NCBI GenBank assembly: GCA_946902875.1
Contig: OX336359.1
Span: forward strand, 2,976,001-3,040,000
DNA from: Nematopogon swammerdamellus
Taxonomy: Eukaryota; Arthropoda; Insecta; Lepidoptera; Adelidae
Length of the DNA stretch: 64,000 nucleotides
Reading direction: 5' to 3'
Part shown: positions 52,410 to 63,481 of the stretch, piece by piece
Layout: each line of letters begins with the position of its first letter
Position numbering within the stretch: the stretch's first letter is position 1
Notes under the pieces: model-generated
Told to the model about the DNA's origin: nothing
The model's database searches: none
The model's input: only the letters and a program-made list of their open reading frames with translations
Program-made: the position numbers and the translations under genes

Positions 52410-53040
52410 TACGTGCAGATGAATTATCTGACCAACTTTTTGTCCGCCTCATAGCTGACATGGCGTCTCACTGAGGGCGGTTTCGCGAGGATTGGTGATA
52501 TTGGCTGTGTCTCACTGTCTTCATTCGACTGACCATTGGGGACAGCCACCCATGCCAGTTCTGTATATAAAAGTACTGGAGTACTGATTGCTCGCACCTG
52601 TGGGATGGCATGGCTCTGCCAAATACCAGCTTGCGCCTCTGGACTCGATCCAGCGTCGAGCCGTGCGAGTAGTTTGTGACCCCGAAGTGTCCCGCGATCT
52701 AGAACCACTGCAACTCCGTAGGGATGTCGGATCCCTAAGAATGTTCTATCGCTTATTCCACGGGGAGAGCTCGGAGGAACTGTATAACGCGATCTCCCCG
52801 TGCCCTTCCACCTCCGCACCAGGCGCACTGGGTAGGGATTGAATCCCTACACGCTGGACTTACCGCGGATGCGTACCAATCGGTTCCGCAGATCTCTACA
52901 GAATCGGTAAACTCTGGAACGCTCATGCGGCAGTCATGGCATTTGCAACCCCCGCATACGTACGACCGAATTTCCATGGGCGTACACCTTATGGGTGACT
53001 CGGCGATATATTTCGCGCTTTCAATAATTAAAAAAAAACT
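52410..53040 (+). mobile_element. Fused LINE 3' pieces
   Basis: 52415-52570 is a LINE 3' UTR (CGGTTTCGCGAGGATTGG, CAGCCACCCATGCC). 52575-52850 encodes WHGSAKYQLAPLDSIQ, RRAVRVVCDPEVSRDLE and MFYRLFHGESSEELYN, the thumb/C-terminal part of a Jockey/CR1-type reverse transcriptase. 52890-53038 is the GVVRHL-type end with an A-run. Confidence 0.8.
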
Positions 53041-53199
53041 GGAAAAATTCGCCATCACAACAATATTCTAATATTGTAATTTATCATACTTTAGCAAGCC
53101 TTTTCAATTGAAACTGCTGAGCAAACTCACACTTCTTCTCCAAACACAATCTGCGCAAATACGGCGACACACAAACAGTTATATATCTATAAGAGCCAT

Positions 53200-53960
53200 C
53201 AACTTGTCGAGGATATCACATGACAGTCTGCTCGTCGGACGCCATGTCAGTGAATGCCGGCGTACCGCAGGGATCTATGCTGTCACCCAAACTGTTTCTT
53301 CTGCATATCAATGACATGCTACCACTCGGCAACATACATAGTTATGCGGATGACAGTACAGCATACGGATCCTATACCAGTCACCCTTCAGCCAGACGAG
53401 AAGTTGTGGATCCAAATAGGCAAAGACTTGTGTCTGAACTTGAACAAACGCTTCGGTCTATTTCCGAATGGGGCCGTAGTAATTTGGTCAAGTTCAACGC
53501 TTCAAAAACACAAGTTTGCGCGTTCAGTGCGTAGAGACCGCTCTCTCGTCCCCGAGAGGTCTCGAGACCGTTCCTACCAGCTCCTTCCTTCCAAGGCACG
53601 TCGCTTAAATTAAGCGACCACCTTGGGGTCCTCGGAGTCGAACTGTCGCACGACCTAAACTACCGGCGCCATATCGAGGGCAAGGCCAAGCTGGCCTCTA
53701 AAAAGCTAGGTACTCAATAAGGTGCGACGGTACTTCATGCCGGGCCAAAGGCTGCTTCTGTATAAATAGCAGATTAGGTCCTACTTGGAGTACTGCTCGC
53801 ACCTGTGGGATGGCTCAGCCAAATACCAGCTTGCGCCTTTGGACTCGATCGAGCCTCGAGCCGTGCGACTAGTGGATGACCCCGACGTGGCCCGCGATCT
53901 AGAACCGCGATCTAGAAGAACTTCGTAGGGATGTGTTGGCGCCCCGCCGCTGGTGTTGGT
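53200..53960 (+). pseudogene. LINE reverse transcriptase fragment (broken)
   Basis: The frame from 53220 reads NAGVPQGSMLSPKLFLLHIND, then NIHSYADDSTAYG, EQTLRSISEWGRSN and FNASKTQVCAFSA. GVPQGS-x-LSP and YADD are the template-grip and catalytic-Asp motifs of non-LTR reverse transcriptase. After a stop at about 53533 the order continues in other frames (GHLEGKAKLASKKLG-like, then SHLWDGSAKYQLAPLD), so it is frameshifted. No endonuclease or 5' part is present. It overlaps in content with the 52575-52850 piece. Confidence 0.85.
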
Positions 53961-53964
53961 TGTT

Positions 53965-54362
53965 CAAGAGAGGGCTTCGAATGCCATGCCGGCCTGACAG
54001 GTGCCCATTTCATCTGTCAGACCGGCATGGCATTCGCAGCTCCCGCATGCGACCGGATGGGTGACCGCTCGACCGTTGGAGGCTGACCGCGGTTCGCATT
54101 CCACGTAAAACTGTAGGTCCCTTCTCTTCTATGACCTTACTACGTGGTAGGGTTCAACCCGCCCGGGTCGGTACCACCGCACTGAATGAAACGTCGGTCG
54201 TAACGGCTATGTAAATAGTCCGTGTTTTCCGTCCAGTTCATTCTAGCCGACATGTAATGAAGGGAAGCACTGACACGGCACCTAGTTCACCCGGTATTAT
54301 GTGCTGACATCACGGATGTTGTAGGTAATGTGGCCAACCGTGTCAGTTTCCATAAAAAAAAA
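53965..54362 (+). mobile_element. Facing LINE ends, then 5S-family SINE
   Basis: 53970-54040 holds two inverted GCCATGCCGGCCTGACAGG / CTGTCAGACCGGCATGGC pieces of the LINE end. 54046-54362 is the SINE from the 3' side of the 5S part (GGATGGGTGACCGCTCG) to CAGTTTCCATAAAAAAAAA. Confidence 0.75.
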
Positions 54363-54369
54363 ATTATAA

Positions 54370-55445
54370 AAAGTTAGAGTGCACGTAGTGTGTGACAATC
54401 CCGCTTCTCGATATTAATTTCTATGTGCTCAAACAAGTATGGCGACATATACTATACACACACGCCGTCCACACGTGCGCCGCGACAGTGCACAGTTGTA
54501 CATACCTAATGTAAATAAACAAAAATGCAGCCTTTTAAAATATATTACACCGGGTTGATACCACCGCACTGAATGAAACTACGGTCGAAACGGCTATGTA
54601 AAAAGTTCGCGTTTTCCGTTCAGTTCAGTGCGTAGCCGATATTCAAATTCAAATTCAAAATTTATTTATTACCAATACACACATAATACAGCCGAAAGTT
54701 TCGTATAAGTTTATTAATATTAATATTATATTTGCATATTATAGTGGGCCGTATTTTTTCCTGGAGCCCTGCTTCCCAAGCTAGGATTCCCTGTGTTATG
54801 GGAAGCAGGGGCTTTCGTATAGTCTCTCCAAGTATATTTTGTTCTATGTACTATGTGACTGTGTCGCTTGTATTTGTGCATATGTCGTAGGATGATTTGG
54901 TAAATCGAATTTTCGCGAAAATTCTAGGGATTTTGCGAAAACACGGATAATTAGACAACGGTGATGACATTTCTCAATCTTACTAAAAAAAGTTAGGGTT
55001 TTTGCAAAAAGGCGAGTCGCTTGATTTTTGCTTGCTGGCCAACTCTTATTCTGATTGGTTCCTAGTTTTAGCCTGCAGCTTTGAGGTATTCTAACATAGA
55101 GTTATAAATGACAATGCCTATTTATAGAAACTTTACTTTTTATTGAACATTTTAGTTAAAATACAAATATAGGACTTTTTAGGAGGTAAATATCTATCAT
55201 AGAAAGTTTACTGGGTAGTAGAGTAGGGTTACCCTAGTAGTAATATGTATGTTACGTCATCAGATAAATCGATAAAAATTGGTGATGACCAATTAAATTT
55301 TTATTTTGAATTTGAGGAGAAATTACGTAAGGATTGAATAGTCTGTATCTACTGCTATGGCACTACTATAGACACACACTGTTGTAAATGTTAATGTTTA
55401 TAAGTATGTATAATTTTTTTTTTACCTATTCCTTTTAAGTTTCCT
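54370..55445. other. Intron with SINE and LINE scraps
   Basis: 54548-54640 is a SINE-body scrap (GGTTGATACCACCGCACTG, CCGTTCAGTTCAGTGCG). 54645-54830 is a LINE-like piece with TTCAAATTCAAATTCAAA and an inverted CCCTGCTTCCC / GGGAAGCAGGG. 54890-55440 is AT-rich and unassigned. Confidence 0.45.
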
Positions 55446-55449
55446 TTGA

Positions 55450-56012
55450 AATGAAGGGAAGAACTGACATGGTAACTAGTTCACCAAGGTGTTATGGGCT
55501 GATGTACATCACGGATGTTGTAGGTGATGTAGCCAACCGTGTCTGTTTCCATAAAAAAAACATACAGTAAATATCGTCACAAAGTCACATCTGTCCCCCA
55601 TTGGGGTAGGCAGACACAATCGAATACCACTCGACACGGTCTGACTACTATGACTGAATAAAGGGTAGGTTGGATCTCGGGTTGGATGGCCCATGGAATG
55701 GCCGTACTATTGAACTTGTATATAAATAATTATTACGTACCTATTTATTAATAGTAGGTAAAACATACATACATATACATACCACACACGTTGTATCCCG
55801 ACAATCAGGGTAAGCAGAGTAATCGGTGTTGTGCTGCAAGAACTCTGGAAAATTGCAACACAACATCGAACACCACGTTTAGCAAAGTATTCGGACAAGA
55901 TAACTATCAAGCAGCAAGTAAGGCGCAAAGACCCGCCTGCCGCACAACTCGATGGAAGGACCGTGCCAAGGTGAGAGGTGGCATGCCTCTCGCCCTTTAG
56001 CACGGCATCTCG
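55450..56012 (+). mobile_element. SINE 3' part, worn repeat and GGGCCGGTAC repeat
   Basis: 55450-55560 (+): GAAGGGAAGAACTGACATGG through CCGTGTCTGTTTCCATAAAAAA. 55580-55650: CCATTGGGGTAGGCAGACAC, as at 20675. 55775-56012 (-): GGGCCGGTAC family (GTTGTATCCCGACAATCAGG, AGCACGGCATCTCG). Confidence 0.7.
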
Positions 56013-56019
56013 TCCAGTA

Positions 56020-57095
56020 GGTAAAAATGAAACGTTCATCCTGTTCCCGTTCTCGCCAGTGACAAAATAAAAACAGTTTTTTTAGTCAATCTGTCTTCCT
56101 CCACACATCCTGTTTTATCGGGGAGATTAAAATATTTTACATACCTACGTAATTTTATCGTTTTTACATCCGTTCGTATTCGAATTTCGAACGCTAGCTG
56201 CACCCGCAACTCCGCTCGGATTAAACTTAGATTATGGTATTCGATATTGACAACTTTCGTTCGACTCTACCTACTGTTCAACATTCAACGATATACAGGT
56301 TGATTTTGTTGCCATTCCGGATATTTCAGGAGGTTATTCTGGATCGAAAACTGAGTAAATTGCAAAAAAGGAAAAAAAAAGTGCCCAGCGCCGCTAAAGA
56401 AGTTTTCACTTCAAAAATCAGTAGGTACTCCAGGTATTCTCGTAAATACCTACTGTCACGTTGCAAAATTATTACTGGCACGAAACACTTTTTAAATTAA
56501 TGTTTTGAGTTTAGAATAAAAAAATTAGAAATCTTTTGTTTTACTGTCACTGGGAAAATATGGCTGTATACTCAACGACATTCTACTTTCTGGACAGGCC
56601 CTCGTCATACATTTTACCGGTAGAAAGGTGCGATTGGAGTTCGTCTATATATTGCCAATATTTAAAACAGCGTAAGTGCGCGAGCGCCTCATACATCACG
56701 TTACGTTTCCGCTCTGTGAACGTCGATAGAGTAAGACGGTGAAACGGCAATTTGATACGTATAAAGGAGAGACAACGATTGGAGAGGGTGCTAAATGCTC
56801 ACCAATAGCGCGCCTCAATTCGGTGCGTTGTATGCCACTTCCCGATAATTTAATTCGTTGTGTATACTGCTGAGGATGAAAATTTCTTGTGTGCAGATTT
56901 GTAATCTGGTAATTATATTATTTAGTTATTTTTATTATTTCATGTCAGTCAGTCAGTCAGCGTGTAAGCGTCCACTGCTGGACATACGCCTCTCATATCT
57001 TTCGGTTATTATCTTCCTAAAAATATTGTGACCCTTTCTGATTGCTATTATTACGAGCTGCTGGTGTAGGTTTTTAGGCTTATATATTATTACTG
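56020..57095. other. Intron, nothing recognised
   Basis: AT-rich. 56955-56995 has the AGCGTGTAAGCGTCCACTGC LINE scrap, also at 39560. Confidence 0.4.
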
Positions 57096-57099
57096 TTTT

Positions 57100-57360
57100 T
57101 TTTATCTTAGCGGCTTCTATGGGGCCACGAGGCCGCTGGAAATGTTCCGAAGACTGCGGAGACTGAAGGCTTCAAGGAGTTGAAAAGAGACCGTTGCCGC
57201 CGTAAGCTCAGCTGAAGACGATGCTGCGGGAATCTGTTTCTGTGCCATAAGGAGAGGTCGCTGAGGCTGTGCCATGGAGGACGAATAACCTGTGAAGCCT
57301 TTGCCACTGGAATCTCGCTGAATAGGAGGGGAAAGTGGTTCCAACCTGACCTTTCTACAA
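57100..57360. other. Unexplained GC-balanced block
   Basis: About 250 bp clearly less AT-rich than its surroundings (GGGGCCACGAGGCCGCTGG, GAGGTCGCTGAGGCTGTGCC). The minus strand is open in two frames over 66-75 codons (Ser/Pro/Gln-rich). No PDZ motif and no splice pair that joins the flanking Patj exons. Confidence 0.35.
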
Positions 57361-57465
57361 GCTACTGTTTTTTAATAACAAACTGTTGTGAGTGCTCTAC
57401 TGGATTTTTCGAACTGTGAAGAACTTTCACGAGAAGAATTAATTTTTTTAGACATTCAGTTTTAA

Positions 57466-57601
57466 GGCCCACTTGCACCAACACGAATTTAACGATATAA
57501 ACCAGTTTAACTCGTTAAGCTAGTACCCGTTGACTGTGAGAACCGCGTTTAAATCCATAACTCGCTACTTAACTCTAAATTCGTGTTGGCGCAATTGGGC
57601 C
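57466..57601. mobile_element. 136-bp PIF/Harbinger-type MITE, copy 2
   Basis: Same length and orientation as 659-794 with few differences. Flanked by TAA (57463-57465, 57602-57604). Confidence 0.85.
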
Positions 57602-57604
57602 TAA

Positions 57605-58170
57605 GTGTGTATAATATGTAGTTTTAAGTGTTTAGGGATTATTTGTACAGGGCTGACTTACTAATGGGACACTATTTTGTGTATTGCTGTGCTGGATCGT
57701 GTTTTGTTTTTAATTTACTGTATGTGTAGCTCTAAATTCTCGGTGGTCGACCTTAGGAACTTAGTTTTTTTTTATCTGGATTTTTACAATTTTCTTTAAT
57801 TATAATTTTAATTTTAATCCTCTTCCAGTTTTATTTTTCTCTCTTTGCTAGAGGATTGGCACGGAGTTTTCTAACTCCTGGCATCCCTGGACAATCTTTA
57901 TTTACGTATTCAACTTTCTGTCTGTACGGGATGTGCGCGACCCTAGCGGGGTACGTGGCACTAATCTCAAAGTGTATGATAGATACCTACGTTTTACAAG
58001 TTTATTATGATCGATTGCTATTATGTTGTATTGATTGATCAACATATAAACTAGGGATAAGCAATTATATATAAGTCCATCCAAACAGCACTAGGAAGTT
58101 ATTTTTAAAATAATACAAACTTTTTGTAGTAGGTTGGATATGGAAGAAAAAAATGGATAAATCAATATAA
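57605..58170. other. Intron, nothing recognised
   Basis: AT-rich, no supported element. Confidence 0.4.
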
Positions 58171-58174
58171 TTTT

Positions 58175-58400
58175 TTTTATGTAAACCAACATGGGTGGCT
58201 GTGCCGAGAGACCAATGGTGCATTCGACAGAGCCAAAAACACCTCTCCTCGCGAAACCACGCTCTGCTGGCATGGCATGGCTCTCAAATCTGCTGGCATG
58301 GCACCTAACTGGTGCCATGCCAGCAGATTTGCGGACTGTTGCTAGGCTGTCTAGCCTGTTAATGCGACGTTTGATGACACAAACACACTCGCACACAATG
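58175..58400 (-). mobile_element. LINE 3' end with local inversion
   Basis: Minus-strand version of the 25440-25565 tail (TTACATAAA.. complement, GGGTGGCTGTGCCGAGAG, CCTCGCGAAACCACGC). A TCTGCTGGCATGGC / GCCATGCCAGCAGA inverted pair lies at 58270-58330. Confidence 0.7.
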
Positions 58401-58514
58401 TTACCGTAAACACCCGAAATCAGTAAGAACCCGTTTTGACTAGTAGTTACGCGAAGTATCTAAGAGTATTAGAAACAACGCGTTTTTACTAGTAAGAACC
58501 CGTTCTTGTGTACT

Positions 58515-59092
58515 GTGTGGAGCCGGTACTTAAAAATAATAGCCCTACTGCATCTCTCCCCCTGCATGTCGTAAAAGGCGTATAAGGGACACGATGCCGT
58601 GCTAAAGGGCGACAGACTAGCCACCTCTCACCTTGGTACGGTACTTCCAGCGAGTCATGCAGCAGGTGGGTCTTCATGCCTTGCATGTTGTTTGATGTAG
58701 TTATCTTGTTAGAATTGCTATACGTGGTGGTCGGTGTTGCGGTGTAATTTGCAAAAGTACTCGCAGCACAACACCGATTACTCTGCTTACCCCGATTGTC
58801 GCCCTTAGTTACTTACTTTCTTCGAGAAGGTTTATGGTCTTCCTGAACACAGCTCGGCCTTCGGCCTCGCCCTCTGTCGCTATTACTTTCTTCGAAAAGG
58901 TTATCGTCTTACTGAACGCAGCTCGGCCTTCGGCCTCGCCCTCAGTTATTTACTTTCTTCGAGAAGGTTTATTGTCTTCCAGAATGCAGCTCAGCCTAAA
59001 GCCTCGCCGTTAATTACTTACTTTAGTTACTTACTTTCTTCCTTTGAAATACGAATTTCACGCGAGCGAAGCCGCGGGCAAAAGCCAGTGCA
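58515..59092 (+). mobile_element. GGGCCGGTAC repeat fused to a composite-repeat fragment
   Basis: 58515-58797: GGAGCCGGTACTTAAAAAT, GATGCCGTGCTAAAGGGC, ATTACTCTGCTTACC. It is joined at CCGATTGTCG to 58797-59092: three CTCGGCCTTCGGCCTCGCC-type units and the end ACGAATTTCACGCGAGCG-AAGCCGCGGGC. Confidence 0.7.
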
Positions 59093-59094
59093 GA

Positions 59095-60195
59095 ATAAAA
59101 TGATTACATCGGCTTTTCACTGCACTTTTCAGGTTAAAACCCGTTCATATAAACGCATATCAGTAAATATGCGAACCGAAATATCCGATGCGGTCAGCTA
59201 GGTCTTCTTTGCCTTCGGAAATAATTTTATTATCACTTTAAAAAGAGACGAGGATTTAGAGAAAATCATAGCCGAAGAAAACCAAAGCAGCGTGCAGCAA
59301 AGATAATGCTGAGAGTGACTCAGAAAATCAGTTGATTTTCAACAAAACCATCGCAATTATTTTTCAGAACGAGCCTTTTGGCTTATCCACATCAGGAAAT
59401 GGCACAGTTATATTAGCTTAATGGTTTGTTTTATCAGATGTAGACTTCATTTTTTTTCCTTGTTTAATTAGAACAGGGGTCTCCAAATTACGGCCGGGGG
59501 GCCGGATACGGGGGTCTGCGTCGCCATTTCATCCGTCCCGCGCCACGTTTGTGGCCTAAACATTTATTTTTAATTCATCCCAAATTGTGCATGCGAGCTG
59601 GTTACCTGTATACTCTAGGTAGAGTCTCTTATCTGGAGTAAACATAGCACCAATGGCACCAGTGCGGGCAGTGCTATTCGGTCGGTCGGATAGCGGCGCA
59701 GTGCCGTCCGTCGCACAAGGCTCTCTGATAACATTTACGGTCTCTTTTAATAATAGATACCACCTTCGATCATAAAAAATATTTTTTCCGTCTACGGATA
59801 CCACAAAAATCTACCCCAGTATTAAAATATGTTGATCAACAACTGCATGTATCACATTCATAGACGTTATGATCACATTAATGAAAAAATATTTTTATAC
59901 AAAATAATTTAATTTTTCTCATTATTATACTAAACATTATTCAAGGAAAGCACCTACACATTTTGAGGTTACAATTTATTAAAATATTTAAATAGAAAAA
60001 AATTACGTTTGATGCTGGCTCGCGAATATTTTTGATAAGTCAATGTGACCCTCCTGTAAAATAGTATGGGTAGCTTGAAATCTTCCTGATTTGATGTTAT
60101 CTTCAGTATTGCAGTTCGAACAACGATTTATGTCTGTTTCGGTCTTATTGGCTCCGCCGCATTTATGATGCATTTTAAGACTAGCGTACCTAGAT
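59095..60195. other. Intron with a hAT-like terminus
   Basis: 59474-59520 reads CAGGGGTCTCCAAATTACGG then GGGGGGCCGGATACGG, the style of hAT (Charlie-like) ends. No matching right end was found. The rest, including the frames at 59556-59804 and 60003-60224, is not recognised. Confidence 0.4.
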
Positions 60196-60204
60196 TTTTT
60201 TTTA

Positions 60205-60432
60205 GGTCGAGTCGGAGGGGTCAAAGCGCATGCTCTTACTAGCCAATATCACCTCCGAGAAGGTAGGTGCCATACCGGAGACTTCCCTGGATTGCTGGCT
60301 ATACTGGACTTTTGTAGAGGAGAACACAACCGAGGTTGCTATTCGGCCATCTTACATACATCCAGTACGGTGGTACCAAGCCAGTCGGCCACAATTTGAG
60401 CCTACTACCACCTAGTAAGGGGCATGGGAAGA
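60205..60432 (-). mobile_element. tRNA-family SINE body (minus)
   Basis: Complement of the tRNA SINE: CACCTCCGAGAAGGTAGG, GGATTGCTGGCTATACTGG, CTGGATG-type reverse, ACCACCTAGTAAGGGGC. The head is missing. Confidence 0.8.
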
Positions 60433-60654
60433 TTAGAATACCCTGCGAAGTTTCTTGGCGGTTCTTCTTCGTGGTTGTAATAGAACCGGATAGAACAAAT
60501 TGTGACAAGTTCGAGAGCAGTCTAACTGCCATATGAATGATCAATTAACAATACAATACAACAATGAGTAAATAAGGAAAACATATCACAAAACAAAATA
60601 CGTTTTCAGAAGATATTTCTCATACTGTTTGCTATTTAAAGACCAACACATAAT

Positions 60655-61055
60655 GAGCGGCGGGTGGCCGAGTGGTTTGGGCATCGGCTTCTCATGCGAA
60701 AGGTCCGAGGTTCGAATCCAGTCGGCGTGCACCAATGAGTTTTTTCTGACGCAAAAAATTACGTGCATACCTACACCTGCTGCTTCACCGTTCGTCCCTT
60801 CCCTTGCCCCTTACTAGGTGGTAGGCTCAAATTGTAGCCGACTGAGTTGGTACCACCGTACTGGATGTAAGATGGCCGCATAGCAGCCCCGGTTGTGTTC
60901 TCCTCTAGTCCAGAGTCCAGTATAGCCTAGCCAGCAATCCAAGGAAGCCTCCGGTATGGCACCTACCTTCTCGGAGGTAATATTGGCTGGTCGTACGTAG
61001 CATGTGCTTTGGTTCCTCCGACACAGCCACCAATATTTAATTATATAAAAAAAAA
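60655..61055 (+). mobile_element. tRNA-headed SINE, full length
   Basis: Head GGCGGGTGGCCGAGTGG (A box TGGCCGAGTGG) and GAGGTTCGAATCC (B box), then GGCGTGCACCAATGAG; body TACTAGGTGGTAGGC, GGTACCACCGTACTGG, AAGATGGCCGCATAGC, CAGTATAGCCTAGCCAGC, GGCACCTACCTTCTCGG; tail ATTATATAAAAAAAAAAA. About 400 bp. Confidence 0.9.
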
Positions 61056-61059
61056 AATC

Positions 61060-61795
61060 TGATATATAAAGGTTTCCGCGTAGCACTGAACTTCAAATTT
61101 TGAAAGTAAGTTATATATGCAGTATTAATTCTACGGTAATATAAATTATTTTAAAATTTCACCATAATATCTGTTCAGTAATATTGTCTCCGAATATAAT
61201 TCGGAGGCAAACCTAACCAACTTGGTAACGTTTCCATTTTTAGGGCGGAACCTCCAAAGGTGGCCGAAAAAAAAGTGGCTTTCATCTAAAATATGATATG
61301 GAGAAAATTCTTCATTACTTTTCGGACGACATACATTACTGTACGCAACTCCACCTAGTGGTGTCTTGAAGAACTATAAGCTCGTAATTCATAAATTTAA
61401 CAGATTTATCTCTTTCTACATTCATTACAGTGAGTACTCGATAGATGTCGCTAGGTATTCAGTTTGAAAGCCTCCCCCTCGATGCCCAAATTCCTTGAGG
61501 TAGTTTGTAACAGTTTTTCTTGGCATTAAGCTTGACTTTTATGTCGCAAGTTTTCATAGGTGTGAAATTAATATGTTTACGAAATTATATTATATTCTTG
61601 TAATTTCAATTCAATTTGTATTGTATGCAAGACTTGAACTTATTGCGGCATGTAATTTTTTTCGTACAACTTGATACTCAACAACACTGGTAGAATTATG
61701 TTTTTCAGGCTTCCTTGGTGTGTTTTTCTTCGCCGGATTGAGGGGCGGATCCTGTGGAAATTACAAAACTGGAAAGTAAGTAATGAAGAATGATT
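61060..61795. other. Intron, nothing recognised
   Basis: AT-rich; no element or exon supported. Confidence 0.4.
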
Positions 61796-61801
61796 TCTTA
61801 C

Positions 61802-61871
61802 CTCTTCCTCCAAAGCGACTGGAAATTGAGTGAGCGGTTTTACAGCAACATCTTCTAGTGCCTGCTTCCGT
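61802..61871 (-). CDS. Patj: Patj/MPDZ-like exon: linker after a PDZ
   Basis: 70 bp: one base completing AG+A (Arg), then 23 codons ending phase 0. Acceptor TTTATTTTCAG above 61871, donor GTAAGAAAT below 61802. The peptide is RKQALEDVAVKPLTQF followed by PVALEEE. An R-x-x-A-x-x-x-x-AV-x-P segment directly after the last PDZ strand also follows the NASAIIK-type PDZ in MUPP1/INADL. It joins in frame to 62973-63067. The next recognised exon lies about 36 kb on; other small linker exons could be missed in between. Confidence 0.85.
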
Positions 61872-61997
61872 CTGAAAATAAAGAAATACAATATTTTCAT
61901 ACATTCGGCGTTTTGTAGAACTCACTGACTGACGCATCCACGCCCAACCCAAACCGCTGATCGTAGAAAATTTAAACTTTAGGGAGAATATTCCTTT

Positions 61998-62560
61998 CAT
62001 TTTCGTTCAGTTCAGTGTAGCCGGCACCACCGCAGGGAAGCACTAACATGGCATCTAGTTCACCAAGGTGTTATGGCCTGACATCACAGATGTTGTAGGT
62101 GATGTAGACAAAATTAAAAAATAATGTTTACGTCATTTAAGAAAACATTTTTCAAAATTCAACCCCTTCAAGTGAAAAGGGGTAAAATGTGTTTTCTCGA
62201 GTTCCTCAATATCTCTAAGGCCTTATGCTATATCGTCATACTTTATACGTGCAAATATTACCCACTGCTATTGCCGTGGTTCGGATTCCACGTTAAACTG
62301 TAGGTCCCTTCCCTTCTTACCTTACTAAGGTAAATCCTACCAGGGTTTATCCAGCCCGGGTTGGTATCACCGCACTGAATTAAACGTCGTCGGTCGAAAC
62401 GGCTATGTAAATAGTTCGTGTTTTCCGTCTCAGTATAGCCGACATGAAATGAAGGGAAGCACTGACATGGCACCTAGTTCACCGAGGTGTTATGGGCTGG
62501 CATCGCGGATGTAGTAGGTGATGTAGCCAACCGTGTCAGTTTCCATAAACAAAACAAAAA
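61998..62560 (+). mobile_element. Two 5S-family SINE pieces
   Basis: 61998-62115 is a 3' scrap (TCAGTTCAGTGTAGCCGG, CATCTAGTTCACC). 62270-62560 runs from GTGGTTCGGATTCCACG through TACTAAGG, GGTATCACCGCACTG, CGTGTTTTCCG to CAGTTTCCATAAACAAAAC. The 5S head is absent. Confidence 0.75.
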
Positions 62561-62565
62561 AACCG

Positions 62566-62922
62566 ACCAAGTGCGAGTCGAACTCGCGCACCGAGGGTGC
62601 CGTATCGCAATGTCATGGTCAGCGCCACTCACGCCATCTATGGCGTGTTTATGAAAAGCTTTATATTAGTTAAAATTCATGATTAGTTAAAATGCTTCAT
62701 ACTCTTTTCCGTAGATGGCGCGCATACACTTTTAAGTTTCTTGTATTGGGAACCCCGTAAATTTTTTACTTTCTTATTTTTTAATAACACATATTCTGTG
62801 ACAATTTCAACGTGCTAACTATTACGGTTCAAGAGATACAGGCCTCGGACAGACAGACGGACAGACAGACAGACGGCGTAGGCTTAGTAATAGGGTCCCG
62901 TACGACGGATACGGAAACCTAA
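62566..62922 (+). mobile_element. ACCGGCCAAGTG-type repeat, full copy
   Basis: ACCGACCAAGTGCGAGTCG, CACCGAGGGTGCCGTATCG, CACGCCATCTATGGCGTG, ACACATATTCTGTGAC, (CAGA)n, GTAGGCTTAGTAATAGGG. It ends about 50 bp from the donor of the 62973 exon. Confidence 0.8.
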
Positions 62923-62972
62923 AAAAGGTGATAGGTGGCTAGCCTGCACTGCCTAGTACTGATGATACTGAC

Positions 62973-63067
62973 CTCAAGAGAATGACTTTGAATATTGGTC
63001 CAGCGAGTCCTTTGATGATGGCTGAAGCGTTGAGATGACACCGTCCGTGGAGCACTATACCGTTAAC
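62973..63067 (-). CDS. Patj: Patj/MPDZ-like exon: end of a PDZ domain
   Basis: 95 bp: 31 codons plus AG (phase 0 in, phase 2 out). Acceptor TTTGTTCGCAG above 63067, donor GTCAGTATC below 62973. The peptide is VNGIVLHGRCHLNASAIIKG followed by LAGPIFKVILL. VNG-x-x-L is strand E of the domain, H-x-NASAIIK the peptide-binding helix (the His at its start is typical of class I PDZ), and FKVILL the last strand. NASAIIK is characteristic of one PDZ in the MUPP1/INADL family. The domain's first part lies beyond the right edge. It is joined by AG+A to the 61802-61871 exon. Confidence 0.92.
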
Positions 63068-63079
63068 CTGCGAACAAAC

Positions 63080-63480
63080 AGACAGAACAATGTCATTTTT
63101 ATGGTTCCGTACTTACCTAAAAAGGAAAACGGAATCATGGAATTGAAAAAAAAAAACTTAACTTTCTAATTTGTCCCCCAAAATTTACCCCCAAAATCTA
63201 AATTCGTTCATTTACGCTTTACGTCCATTCGTGAAGGGATCTAACCTGTCTGTGGCATCGTAGCTCCAAAACGGATGGGCCGATTTGAATGCGGTTTTTT
63301 TTATTACAAAGCTGATTTAACCGAGATGGTTCTTAGCTATGTTTGATGAAGATCAGGTCAGCCAATTTGCAGATCATCGACACTTTTCATAATTGGTGCA
63401 AGGATCTCATCTGCTTGTGTGTACTTGTGGCATCGTAGATCCCAAGCGAATGGTTCGATTTGAATGCGGTTGTTTTATTA
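63080..63480. repeat. Intron with two units of a worn repeat
   Basis: CTGTCTGTGGCATCGTAG.., GGGCCGATTTGAATGCGG at 63248-63300 and GTGGCATCGTAGATCCC.., GTTCGATTTGAATGCGG at 63427-63473. The inverse form lies at 9130-9200. It is probably a transposon remnant. Confidence 0.5.
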
Positions 63481-63481
63481 G

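Noticed and set aside
53108..53613. Host gene with reverse transcriptase
   Set aside because: GVPQGS and YADD motifs are those of non-LTR elements; the frame is broken and pieces are repeated nearby.
59474..60224. Complete hAT transposon
   Set aside because: Only one hAT-like end is visible; no matching right end, 8-bp duplication or transposase motif was found.
60655..60740. Functional tRNA gene
   Set aside because: A and B boxes are good, but acceptor strands do not pair and the sequence continues into a SINE body.
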